Shown: piece by piece, positions 42,254-50,513 of the stretch
Layout of the letters: the number at the start of each line of letters is the position of its first letter
Numbering within the stretch: the first letter of the stretch is position 1
Source: JAXLVB01 sp046329195
Lineage (GTDB): Bacteria > Bacteroidota > Bacteroidia > Cytophagales > Spirosomataceae
Direction: 5' to 3'
Length of the DNA stretch: 64,000 nt
Assembly (NCBI GenBank): GCA_046329195.1
Contig: JAXLVB010000001.1
Span: 1,674,001-1,738,000 of the forward strand
Notes under the pieces: generated by a model
Told to the model about the DNA's origin: nothing
The model's input: only the letters and a program-made list of their open reading frames with translations
The model's database searches: none
Program-made: the position numbers and the translations under genes

Positions 42254-42391
42254 ATGAGTATTATTGCAGTTTTCCAAGAAATGGGGATTTCGACGAAAGT
42301 AGCAAAAGAGGTAAAACCTGATAACCAAACCATGAAAAAAGCCGAAGGAAGTGGGGGCTTCGCTTCGGCAAGAAATGAAAAACGTAGGTAA
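42254..42391 (+). CDS. 45-residue leader ORF of the nitrate operon
   Basis: ATG at 42254 is followed by an open frame to TAA at 42389-42391: MSIIAVFQEMGISTKVAKEV, then a basic, Gly/Ser-rich second half with an internal ATG at 42332. It ends 25 nt before the porin start. The second half contains GCCGAAG (42341-42347) and CTTCGGC (42363-42369), which can form a hairpin in the RNA, so translation of the ORF could control the leader fold. No similarity recognised. It may be a regulatory uORF, a real small protein, or chance. Confidence 0.35.
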   Translation: MSIIAVFQEMGISTKVAKEVKPDNQTMKKAEGSGGFASARNEKRR

Positions 42392-42416
42392 TGTTTCACA
42401 ATTCAATCCAAAAAAA

Positions 42417-43961
42417 ATGAGAAAAAATTACAAAAGCAAGTGGGGGCTTGTTTTTGTGGGTCTCATGGCGTTCAACACGCTGACTCACGCCCAGTTTACT
42501 TTGACGGGTCAAATGCGGACCCGCACAGAACTTCGAGACGGTTTGGGTACTCTAAACCCAACTGGTAGCAAAGCTGCTCTGTTTACTTCGCAGCGCTCAG
42601 GACTTACCTTTGGTTATAAATGGGATCGCCTTACTTTTGGTGTAACCGTGCGTGACGTACGAGTGTGGGGGCAAGATGCCTCAACCATCAGCAATGCCGA
42701 CGGCAATCGCCTCTTTCTGCACGAAGCTTGGGCCGAGGTGGTGTTGGCTAACAGTGCCGATACCACGCTCAAATTCAAGGCGTTTGATAATCTTTCGGTG
42801 AAGATTGGCCGTCAAGAATTTATTTATGACGATGTTCGCTTACTCGGCAACTTAGATTGGCTTCAGCAAGGCCGTCGTTTCGATGCCATGTTGTTTAAAG
42901 GCATGAAAAGCGGCTGGCAGATTGATTTGGGGCTTGCCTTCAACCAAAATACCGATGCTTTTGGCACCAAAGGTACGTTCTACACACCCGGCAATGTGCC
43001 TGCTTATGTGGCCAACTCAAAAGGCAATCTAGTAGCGGTGCCGTCGGGTTTTATTCCAACAGCTACCAAAGGCGGTGCTCCTGTATTGGCTACTACGGTA
43101 AGTACCAACGGCCAAAACCAAGAATTCAAAGCACTTCAGTTCTTATATTTGAGCCGCAAGTTTGGGCAAACCAAGCTATCGGTGTTGGCCTTGAAAGACG
43201 ATTTTCAGCAGTATCGTATAGACTCCCTCGGTAGCTCCTCAGCGGGTGTCGTATATGGCCGCCGTTACGATGTAGAGGGCACTAATACTCGCTACACGTA
43301 TGGTGCGATGCTGACGGGTCTGGTAGGCAATGCGTCGTCGAAATTGGGTAAAATTGCATGGCAAGCTTTTGGATATTATCAGTCGGGCAAAGACCGTGAG
43401 GGCCTCGAATTGGATGCCTATCACTACGGAGCTAACTTTATGTTGCAACGAGGTAAATTGTCGTTTGGGCCTGGTTATGAGGTACTTTCGGGTAATAATA
43501 CGATTTCTCCAGATGGCAAAAACCATCGCTTTGACCCTCTCTATGGCACACCCCACCGTCACTGGGGTTATATGGACTACTTCTATGTAGGCACAGGCTC
43601 GCCCGTAGGAGGTCTGGCCAATTCATTCTTCAAGACCAAATATGTAGCCAATCCGAACCTCTATTTCACGCTTGATTTTCACAATTTTGCACTGGCGAGT
43701 CCTACTAAAAACGGCCTCGACGCCGCAGGAGGCAAGTTAGACGGCCAGTTGGGTACAGAGCTTGATTTTATTGTGAACTACAACCTCAATAAGTTCACCA
43801 ATTTGGAGTTAGGTTACGGCCACTTGTCAGCCACCAATAGCCTTGAGTATGTGAAACTTAACTCGATGGATAAGGCTAAGCATGGCGCCAACTGGCTGTA
43901 CCTAATGGTCAATATTCGCCCCGATTTCTTCTATACCAAACCTGTGGCTATTAAACAGTAA
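42417..43961 (+). CDS. alginate-export-family outer-membrane porin of nitrate operon
   Basis: This protein has 514 residues from MRKNYKSKWGLVFVGLMAFN; the frame opens earlier (42351) but only the ATG gives a clean signal peptide ending HAQ. The body is a predicted 16-18 strand beta-barrel of the alginate_exp type: LTGQMRTRTELRDGLG, FTSQRSGLTFGYKWDRLTFGVTVRDVRVWGQ, LSVKIGRQEFIYDDVRLLGNLDWLQQGRRFDAM. Family members next to nitrate transport genes in Bacteroidota are thought to let nitrate or other anions across the outer membrane (inference from context). First structural gene of the operon. Confidence 0.85.
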   Translation: MRKNYKSKWGLVFVGLMAFNTLTHAQFTLTGQMRTRTELRDGLGTLNPTGSKAALFTSQRSGLTFGYKWDRLTFGVTVRDVRVWGQDASTISNADGNRLFLHEAWAEVVLANSADTTLKFKAFDNLSVKIGRQEFIYDDVRLLGNLDWLQQGRRFDAMLFKGMKSGWQIDLGLAFNQNTDAFGTKGTFYTPGNVPAYVANSKGNLVAVPSGFIPTATKGGAPVLATTVSTNGQNQEFKALQFLYLSRKFGQTKLSVLALKDDFQQYRIDSLGSSSAGVVYGRRYDVEGTNTRYTYGAMLTGLVGNASSKLGKIAWQAFGYYQSGKDREGLELDAYHYGANFMLQRGKLSFGPGYEVLSGNNTISPDGKNHRFDPLYGTPHRHWGYMDYFYVGTGSPVGGLANSFFKTKYVANPNLYFTLDFHNFALASPTKNGLDAAGGKLDGQLGTELDFIVNYNLNKFTNLELGYGHLSATNSLEYVKLNSMDKAKHGANWLYLMVNIRPDFFYTKPVAIKQ

Positions 43962-44001
43962 CAGCTCCTCAAAAGCAGTTCATTCTCTTAATTTTTTGAT
44001 T

Positions 44002-44030
44002 AGTGGCGAGTGAAATAGACTCTCGCCACT
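44002..44030 (+). other. intergenic hairpin between porin and nrtA-like genes
   Basis: AGTGGCGAG (44002-44010) and CTCGCCACT (44022-44030) form a perfect 9-bp stem with an 11-nt loop. No T-run follows, so a processing or stability element is more likely than a terminator. Confidence 0.5.
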
Positions 44031-44046
44031 TAACCAAGATTTACAC

Positions 44047-45273
44047 ATGAAAACTACTTATAACATCCGCAAAGGATTCATTTTCTGCTGTTTAGCAGCG
44101 CTTTCGCTGCTTTTGTCATCGGCCAGTGCACCTAACAAAGCACCCACTGGTGACCCTATCAAATTAGGCTTTATTCCGCTTACCGACTGTGCGCCGTTGG
44201 TAGCTGCCAAGGAGTTGGGTCTGTTTGAAAAGTATGGTGTAAACGTACAACTCTCTAAAGAGGCCTCTTGGGCTAATATTCGTGACAAAATACTGAATGG
44301 CGAATTAGAAGGTGCCCATTGCCTGTTCGGAATGCCATTTAGCGTTTACGCAGGCGTAGGTGGTAAGGCCGGTTCGGTGATGCAAATTGCCATGATTCTG
44401 AACAACAACGGGCAGGGCATTACACTTTCTAAAGACTTCTGCGGCTTGGTAGGCTTCAAAGAAGTAGGCAAAGTAGCCGCTGCCGTTAAGAACGTACAGA
44501 GCCGCAAAGAAGTTACGTTTGCCATGACGTTTCCGGGTGGTACGCACGATATTTGGTTGCGTAACTGGATGGCCGCCTGTGGACTAAATCAAAAGGCCGT
44601 AGGTATCATCACGATTCCGCCGCCACAAATGGTAGCCAATATGCGAGTTGATAACATGGAAGGTTACTGCGTGGGTGAGCCATGGAATGGCGTGGCTGCT
44701 ACTCAAAACGTAGGCTTTACGCACATTGCTTCGCAAGATTTGTGGAAACATCATCCTGAAAAAGCCTTGGTGGTGAATAGTGCTTTTGCGACGTCTCGTA
44801 AGGAAGAACTCAAAAACGTGATGAAGGCTATTTTGGAAGCCTGCCAGTGGCTCGACAACATGAGCAACCGCAAAAAAGCTGCATCGTGGCTCACTAAGCC
44901 GTATTATGTAAATGCCCCATTGCCTGTTATTGAAGCTCGTTTGTTAGGCTCCAACGACCTAGGCTGCGACTTAGGCGTTCAGAAATACAAGGACGACTAC
45001 ATGACCTTTTACAACAAAGGCTTTGTAAACACCCCTCGTAAGGTGCATGGTATGTGGTTTTTGGCGCAATATGTACGCTTTGGCCTAGTGAAGTCAGCAC
45101 CTGATTATAAGGCCGTTGCCGAGAAACTAATTCTGGACGACCTCTACGCCGAAGTAGCCAAAAGCATGAATATCCCCGTAGCTACTGACGACATGAAGCC
45201 TTTCAAAACCACTTACGATGTGGCTTTTGACCCTAGCAACATTGCGGGGTATTTGTCGAGTACCAAGAAATAG
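44047..45273 (+). CDS. nrtA: nitrate-binding periplasmic protein of ABC importer (NrtA/CmpA family)
   Basis: This 408-residue protein has a signal peptide (FIFCCLAALSLLLSSASA). It opens with IKLGFIPLTDCAPLVAAKELGLFEKYGVNVQLSKEASWANIRDKIL, the N-terminal lobe of NrtA/CmpA-type solute-binding proteins, followed by GEAHCLFGMPFS-like, MTFPGGTHDIWLRNWMAACG and VDNMEGYCVGEPWNGVAA, the anion-binding loop region. Nitrate rather than bicarbonate or sulfonate is inferred from the downstream nitrate reductase. A perfect 16-bp palindrome follows the stop codon, which should protect or separate this message from the permease part. Confidence 0.88.
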   Translation: MKTTYNIRKGFIFCCLAALSLLLSSASAPNKAPTGDPIKLGFIPLTDCAPLVAAKELGLFEKYGVNVQLSKEASWANIRDKILNGELEGAHCLFGMPFSVYAGVGGKAGSVMQIAMILNNNGQGITLSKDFCGLVGFKEVGKVAAAVKNVQSRKEVTFAMTFPGGTHDIWLRNWMAACGLNQKAVGIITIPPPQMVANMRVDNMEGYCVGEPWNGVAATQNVGFTHIASQDLWKHHPEKALVVNSAFATSRKEELKNVMKAILEACQWLDNMSNRKKAASWLTKPYYVNAPLPVIEARLLGSNDLGCDLGVQKYKDDYMTFYNKGFVNTPRKVHGMWFLAQYVRFGLVKSAPDYKAVAEKLILDDLYAEVAKSMNIPVATDDMKPFKTTYDVAFDPSNIAGYLSSTKK

Positions 45274-45279
45274 ACACTA

Positions 45280-45312
45280 AGCTTAGACAACTTTTCAAAA
45301 GTTGTCTAAGCT
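45280..45312 (+). other. 16-bp perfect palindrome between nrtA and nrtB
   Basis: AGCTTAGACAACTTTT (45280-45295), C, AAAAGTTGTCTAAGCT (45297-45312). It is followed by only CTTTC, not a long T-run. Position after the binding-protein gene and before the permease gene suggests partial termination or mRNA 3'-end protection to give more binding protein than transporter. Confidence 0.7.
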
Positions 45313-45331
45313 CTTTCAAAAAATCAAACAC

Positions 45332-46102
45332 ATGAAACAGCTATTTTCATTTTTATACTTTGCTGGGAGTATTGGGCTTTTATTAGCTCTTTGGGCAGGC
45401 GTATCAGTATTGACCAATTACGAAATACCAACTCCATTGGCTACATGGTTGGTATTCAAAGAAATGCTCGCCGATCCGTTCTACGACTACGGCCCAAACG
45501 ACAAAGGCATTGGTGTACAGTTGCTTAGTTCTATCAAACGAGTATTTACAGGCTTCGGGTTAGGAAGCTTGGTTGCTATTCCAGCCGGGTTGTTGATGGG
45601 GGCCAGCCGTACAGGGATGCGATTGCTGAATCCTTTAGTACAAATTTTGCGCCCTGTGTCGCCGTTGGCATGGTTCCCGTTGGGATTGTTGGCCTTCAAA
45701 GCCGCCGAAGGAGCTACCGTTTTCATCATTGCCATTACCAGTTTGTGGCCTACGCTGATTAATACCGCTTTTGGGGTGTCGTCCATCCCAGCCGACCACA
45801 AAAACGTAGGCAAAGCCTTTGGGTTTTCTCGCTGGAAATACATTGTCAAAATCTTGATTCCTTATTCGTTGCCGCATATTATAACGGGCTTACGCCTTAG
45901 TATTGGTGTGGCTTGGATGGTGATTGTGGCTGGCGAAATGCTGTCGGGTGGTATTGGCATTGGCTTCTTTGTATGGGATAGCTGGAACGGGCTAAGTCTC
46001 GAAAAAATCCTGTCAGCTATTCTCATTATTGGCTTTGTAGGCTTGCTGTTAGACAAAGGTTTCAGTTCACTTCAAAAAGTAGTTAGCTATGAACAAAAAT
46101 AA
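45332..46102 (+). CDS. nrtB: ABC transporter permease (NrtB-like)
   Basis: This protein has 256 residues from MKQLFSFLYFAGSIGLLLAL; a TTG 30 nt upstream lies within the palindrome and is unlikely. About six membrane helices. The BPD_transp_1 core carries GFGLGSLVAIPAGLLMG and the cytoplasmic EAA-type loop KNVGKAFGFSRWKYIVKILIPYSLPHIITGLRLSIGVAW, as in NrtB/SsuC/TauC permeases. It would form the membrane channel with the ATPase encoded by the next gene, which overlaps by 14 nt. Confidence 0.9.
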   Translation: MKQLFSFLYFAGSIGLLLALWAGVSVLTNYEIPTPLATWLVFKEMLADPFYDYGPNDKGIGVQLLSSIKRVFTGFGLGSLVAIPAGLLMGASRTGMRLLNPLVQILRPVSPLAWFPLGLLAFKAAEGATVFIIAITSLWPTLINTAFGVSSIPADHKNVGKAFGFSRWKYIVKILIPYSLPHIITGLRLSIGVAWMVIVAGEMLSGGIGIGFFVWDSWNGLSLEKILSAILIIGFVGLLLDKGFSSLQKVVSYEQK

Positions 46103-46940
46103 AACAACGGGTTTGGTGGACTCGGCCAACGACTTCCACAAACTCAATCGTACTACCGCCATCGAAATCAAGGATATAACCGTGTCGTTCAAAACACCGA
46201 AAGGTACGTTTACGGCCGTAAAGGACATCAACCTTGACATCAAAAAAGGCGAAATAGTGGCTTTGATTGGTCACTCAGGTTGTGGAAAATCTACATTGAT
46301 GAATACCATTTCGGGCATGGTGTCGCCATCGGGTGGGGAGGTAATTGCCAACGATAAAAAAGTCAATGGCCCTGGTCCCGACCGTGGTATTGTATTCCAG
46401 AACTACTCACTATTGCCTTGGTTATCAGTCTATAAAAACATTTTTGAAGCCGTTGACTCGGTATTTAAAGGTAAAACCAAAGCTGAGAAACAAGAGATTG
46501 TAGAAGAAAACCTCAAGATGGTAAATCTCTATGCTCACAAAGACAAACTGCCAAGCCAGTTGTCGGGGGGGATGAAACAACGAGTGGCCATTGCACGAGC
46601 TTTTGCCATCAACCCAAGCATTTTGTTGTTGGACGAACCCTTTGGTGCGTTAGATGCCCTTACCAAAGGTACCATGCACATTGAGTTGCTCAAACTCTGG
46701 AACTTAGACAACCGCAACAAGACCATCGTGATGGTAACGCACGATATCGAAGAGGCAATTTTCTTGGCTGATAAAGTAGTAGTCATGAACAACGGCCCTG
46801 CTGCTACCATCAAAGAGATTGTAGATGTGCCGCTCGAACGCCCCCGCAACAAAAAAGATATTGTGCACGACCCCAAATACATGGAAACGCATGACCGTCT
46901 GATGAGCCTGCTGTTTGATAAGTTTTCGATTGAGGATTAA
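46089..46940 (+). CDS. nrtD: ABC transporter ATP-binding protein (NrtD-like)
   Basis: This 283-residue ATPase is complete: Walker A GHSGCGKST (about 59-67), Q-loop region GIVFQNYSLLPWLSVYKNI, signature LSGGMKQRVAIARA, Walker B ILLLDEPFGALD, switch VTHDIEEA. It has no fused binding domain, so it corresponds to NrtD rather than NrtC. The N-terminal ~30 residues are an extension (KTTGLVDSANDFHKLNRT) before the first ATPase strand. The SLLPWLSV after the Q loop is typical of the nitrate/sulfonate/taurine subfamily. Start overlaps the permease gene; the reductase gene follows after 10 nt. Confidence 0.92.
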   Translation: MNKNKTTGLVDSANDFHKLNRTTAIEIKDITVSFKTPKGTFTAVKDINLDIKKGEIVALIGHSGCGKSTLMNTISGMVSPSGGEVIANDKKVNGPGPDRGIVFQNYSLLPWLSVYKNIFEAVDSVFKGKTKAEKQEIVEENLKMVNLYAHKDKLPSQLSGGMKQRVAIARAFAINPSILLLDEPFGALDALTKGTMHIELLKLWNLDNRNKTIVMVTHDIEEAIFLADKVVVMNNGPAATIKEIVDVPLERPRNKKDIVHDPKYMETHDRLMSLLFDKFSIED

Positions 46941-46950
46941 TAATTGATAG

Positions 46951-49900
46951 ATGATAAAAACAGCCGAAGAATATAAAACCACCTGTTGTTATTGCGGCGT
47001 AGGATGTGGCTTGGTGGTAACGAAGCATCCGAACGGGCAGCTAAGTTTGAGGGGTGACGAAAGCCATCCCTCTAACAAAGGAATGCTTTGTTCAAAAGGT
47101 ATGAATTTGCATTACACAGCCATGGATACCGCTGACCGCTTGTTGTATCCGCAAATGCGCTACAACCGATCCATGCCTTTGCAACGAGTAAGTTGGGATA
47201 CTGCCCTTGACCGTACTGCGGCTATTTTCAAGACCTTTATCCAAAAATATGGCCCCGATTCGGTGGGTTTTTATGTGTCGGGGCAATGTTCGACCGAAGA
47301 ATATTACGTCATCAATAAGCTCATCAAAGGCTTTATTGGCTCCAACAATATTGACACCAACTCACGCCTTTGCATGAGTTCGGCGGTAGTGGGTTACAAA
47401 CTTACTTTGGGCGAAGATGCCGTCCCTGTGTGTTACGACGACATCGAATTGTCTGATTGCATATTGGTAACGGGAGCGAACCCAGCCTGGGCACATCCCA
47501 TTATTTGGCGGCGAGTCGAGGCGCACAAGGCAGCAAATCCAGAAGTAAAAATCATCTGTATTGACCCTCGCCGCACCCAAACCGCACAACAAGCCGACTT
47601 GCATTTGCAGTTCAATCCTGGCACTGACGTAACGCTTACCAACGCCATTGGGCGGGTTTTGATAGAGAACGGAGCGATTGACTACGATTTTATTACTCAT
47701 CATACCGACGGTTTTGAGGCATATAAAGAACAAGTTTTTAAGCGGACTGTTAAAGAAGCTGCTGCTATTTGTGGTGTAAAAGAACAGGACATTGTACGGG
47801 CAGCGCAACTGATTGCGCAATCAAAAGGTTTTCTTTCGATGTGGACGATGGGGCTAAACCAATCGGTTATTGGGGTGAACAAAAACCTATCACTCATTGA
47901 TTTACATTTGATTACGGGCAGAATCGGCAAGCCCGGCAATGGCCCTTTTTCGCTCACGGGCCAGCCCAATGCTATGGGTGGGCGTGAAGTAGGCGGTTTG
48001 GCAAATATGCTACCTGCTCATCGAGACTTGGCCAATGCAGTTCACCGAGAAGAAGTGGAGAAGTTTTGGAATTCGCCCGTCAAGATTGCCTCCAAACCTG
48101 GCTATACTGCTACCGAAATGTTTGAAGCCCTGGCCGACGGACGCATGAAGGCCATTTGGATTGTGTGTACCAATCCGCTTGTAAGTTTGCCAGATGCTCA
48201 AAAAGTAGAAGAAGCGCTCAAAAAAGCCAAACTGGTAGTAGTACAAGACATTTCCAACCGTTCGGACACACTTGCCTACGCCGATGTAATACTCCCTGCT
48301 GCGGGTTGGCTAGAAAAGGAAACCGTTTTTACCAACTCCGAGCGACGCATTACCTACATGCCCAAAGCCATAGAGGCTCCAGGCGAAGCCTTATCCGATA
48401 CAGAAATCATCACTCGTTTTGCTCAGAAAATGGGCTTTGGCGAAGCATTTAACTATCAGAATTCCAGTGAGATATACCAAGAGCATTGCGCCAGCACCAA
48501 AGGCACCAACATTGATATTTCGGGGCTAAGTTATGAGGTACTAAAAGCGAAAAGGAGTGTACAGTGGCCAGCCCCCCAACCCCCAATGGGGGAGTCTCTT
48601 TCTGGGACAATAGCTCCCCCATTGGGGCGGCAGCCGTTGCTGGCGGGGGGGGCTTTATTTACCGACCACAAATTCTATACCCCAAACCAACGAGCCCAAA
48701 TTCACCCCGTACCCGACGAGAATCTATCAGAAGCTATTGATGAAGATTTTCCGTTGGTTCTCACCACGGGTCGCATCCGTGACCAATGGCATACGATGAC
48801 CAAAACGGGTAAAGTCAACAAACTCAATCAACACTTACCTCACCCGTACCTCGAAATTCATCCGATTGATGCGTTGATGCGAGGGCTGAAAGAGAATCAA
48901 GTAGCGGTGATAGGCAGCCGTAGGGGGACCGTACAAGTAAAAGTAAAAATCACCGACGAAGTAAAGCAAGGTGTATGCTTTCTGCCCATGCACTTTGGCA
49001 AAATAGCTGGCAGCAACTTTGGGCGAGCTAATAACTTGACAAACAGCCTAATAGATGCCCGTTCTAAAGAGCCCGATTTCAAATTTTCAGCGGTGCAGGT
49101 TCGTGCCTATGTGAAGCCTTCCGAAAAAATCATCATCATTGGTGCCGGTTCGGCGGGGTTAGGTTTTATCAACTCTTATCGTAAGCTCAATCAGTCTGAC
49201 GAAATCCATGTGTTTTCTAAAGAGATTTACCCGTTCTACAACCGAGTGATGTTGCCCGACTATATTGCAGGTCATCAAACATGGGAACAACTGGTAAAAC
49301 TACGAGAAGAAGAATTTGAGCGGGCACAAATTGTAGTACATAAAGGCGTAGAAATCAAGCACATTGACCGCAGAAACAAAGTCATAACCGACTCCAACGG
49401 CAACGAACACAGCTACGATAAATTGATTTTGGGCATGGGCAGTCGAGCATTTATGCCACCCAATGTGCCGAAAATTCCGGGTATCTTCAATATGCGCAGT
49501 CGCTTAGATGCCGACTCGCTGATGCCGTTTTTGGCTAATCCACAAGCTTCGGCTGTTATTGTCGGAGGTGGGCTTTTGGGTTTGGAGTTAGCGGCCTCTC
49601 TACGTGAACTCAACGTGCAAGTTACGGTGATACAACGCATCAGTCGCTTCATGGACAGGCAATTGGACCCCCTCGGGAGCGAGTTGCTACACCAAGAAAT
49701 TGTGGCCAGAGGCATTGAGGTATTTTACAATGAAGAAGTTTCAACCTTCTATGGCACTGATAAACTCGAAGCCGTTCGCCTCAAATCAGGGCGAAAAATT
49801 GCTTGTGACGTAGCCGTTTTTGCCATTGGTACGGTTCCGGTGATTGATATTGCTCGAGAATGTGGGTTGGAAATCAACCGAGGTGTTGTAGTTAACGATT

Positions 49901-50511
49901 ACCTCCAAACCTCTGACCCCGACATTTTTGCGATGGGCGAAATAGCCCAATGGCGTGGACAAATGTGGGGTATCACCGCCGCAGCCGAGCAACAAGCCGA
50001 AGTTGCGGCCAAGTTTCTGGCAGGCGATTTAGCCAGTTATTACCAAGGCAGCCTTTCGATGAATATCCTGAAAATGGAAGGACTGCATCTCTGTTCTTTA
50101 GGAATAGTAGAAACACCCAATGACCCAGCTTACGAAGAAGTTGTATTTATTGATAAAGCCAAGCTCTATTACAAAAAGTGCATTATTCACCAAGACCGCC
50201 TTGTGGGAGCTATTCTGATAGGTGACAAATCGGAGTTTTTAGAATTTAAAGACCTTATAGCCAATGGTATAGAGCTGTCAGAAAAACGGTTAGCGTTATT
50301 AAGGAGTGGTAAAAAAGCCGACCCCGTAGTGGGGAAGTTGGTATGCAGTTGCAACAACGTAGGGCAAGGAAACCTGGAAAAGGCCATTACAGGAGGCTGT
50401 ATGGACTTTGCCAAACTGTGTCAAACAACGGGTGCTGGCATGGGCTGTGGCAGTTGCCGGCCAGAGGTACGACAATTACTTGAAAGCAAAAAGGAAAAAA
50501 CGCTTGTTTAA
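46951..50511 (+). CDS. assimilatory nitrate reductase fused to FAD/BFD reductase
   Basis: This protein has 1186 residues. Residues 1-~700: molybdopterin oxidoreductase of the NasC/NarB type with an N-terminal [4Fe-4S] motif C12-x2-C15-x3-C19-x27-C47, the bis-MGD domains (GANPAWAHPIIWRR, WTMGLNQSVIGVNKN, TGQPNAMGGREVGGLANMLPAHR) and the C-terminal cap (TTGRIRDQWHTMTKTGK). Residues ~725-1110: pyridine-nucleotide disulfide-type FAD reductase (IIIIGAGSAGLGF; SAVIVGGGLLGLELAASL) resembling NasB/NirB N-terminus. Residues ~1130-1172: BFD-like [2Fe-2S] site C1132-x-C1134...C1166-x2-C1169. One polypeptide would thus move electrons from NAD(P)H through FAD and Fe-S to the molybdenum centre. About 28 residues (540-568) come from a palindromic repeat. 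Confidence 0.92.
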   Translation: MIKTAEEYKTTCCYCGVGCGLVVTKHPNGQLSLRGDESHPSNKGMLCSKGMNLHYTAMDTADRLLYPQMRYNRSMPLQRVSWDTALDRTAAIFKTFIQKYGPDSVGFYVSGQCSTEEYYVINKLIKGFIGSNNIDTNSRLCMSSAVVGYKLTLGEDAVPVCYDDIELSDCILVTGANPAWAHPIIWRRVEAHKAANPEVKIICIDPRRTQTAQQADLHLQFNPGTDVTLTNAIGRVLIENGAIDYDFITHHTDGFEAYKEQVFKRTVKEAAAICGVKEQDIVRAAQLIAQSKGFLSMWTMGLNQSVIGVNKNLSLIDLHLITGRIGKPGNGPFSLTGQPNAMGGREVGGLANMLPAHRDLANAVHREEVEKFWNSPVKIASKPGYTATEMFEALADGRMKAIWIVCTNPLVSLPDAQKVEEALKKAKLVVVQDISNRSDTLAYADVILPAAGWLEKETVFTNSERRITYMPKAIEAPGEALSDTEIITRFAQKMGFGEAFNYQNSSEIYQEHCASTKGTNIDISGLSYEVLKAKRSVQWPAPQPPMGESLSGTIAPPLGRQPLLAGGALFTDHKFYTPNQRAQIHPVPDENLSEAIDEDFPLVLTTGRIRDQWHTMTKTGKVNKLNQHLPHPYLEIHPIDALMRGLKENQVAVIGSRRGTVQVKVKITDEVKQGVCFLPMHFGKIAGSNFGRANNLTNSLIDARSKEPDFKFSAVQVRAYVKPSEKIIIIGAGSAGLGFINSYRKLNQSDEIHVFSKEIYPFYNRVMLPDYIAGHQTWEQLVKLREEEFERAQIVVHKGVEIKHIDRRNKVITDSNGNEHSYDKLILGMGSRAFMPPNVPKIPGIFNMRSRLDADSLMPFLANPQASAVIVGGGLLGLELAASLRELNVQVTVIQRISRFMDRQLDPLGSELLHQEIVARGIEVFYNEEVSTFYGTDKLEAVRLKSGRKIACDVAVFAIGTVPVIDIARECGLEINRGVVVNDYLQTSDPDIFAMGEIAQWRGQMWGITAAAEQQAEVAAKFLAGDLASYYQGSLSMNILKMEGLHLCSLGIVETPNDPAYEEVVFIDKAKLYYKKCIIHQDRLVGAILIGDKSEFLEFKDLIANGIELSEKRLALLRSGKKADPVVGKLVCSCNNVGQGNLEKAITGGCMDFAKLCQTTGAGMGCGSCRPEVRQLLESKKEKTLV
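48570..48654 (+). repeat. G/C-rich palindromic repeat inserted in frame in nitrate reductase
   Basis: Outer arms AGCCCCCC (48570-48577) and GGGGGGCT (48647-48654); inner perfect 14-bp arms CCCCAATGGGGGAG (48581-48594) and CTCCCCCATTGGGG (48614-48627). It encodes a Pro/Gly-rich stretch between the Mo-bisMGD domains and the C-terminal cap where homologues are expected to have a short surface linker. Related short copies are at 29667 and 55394. Confidence 0.75.
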
Positions 50512-50513
50512 CC

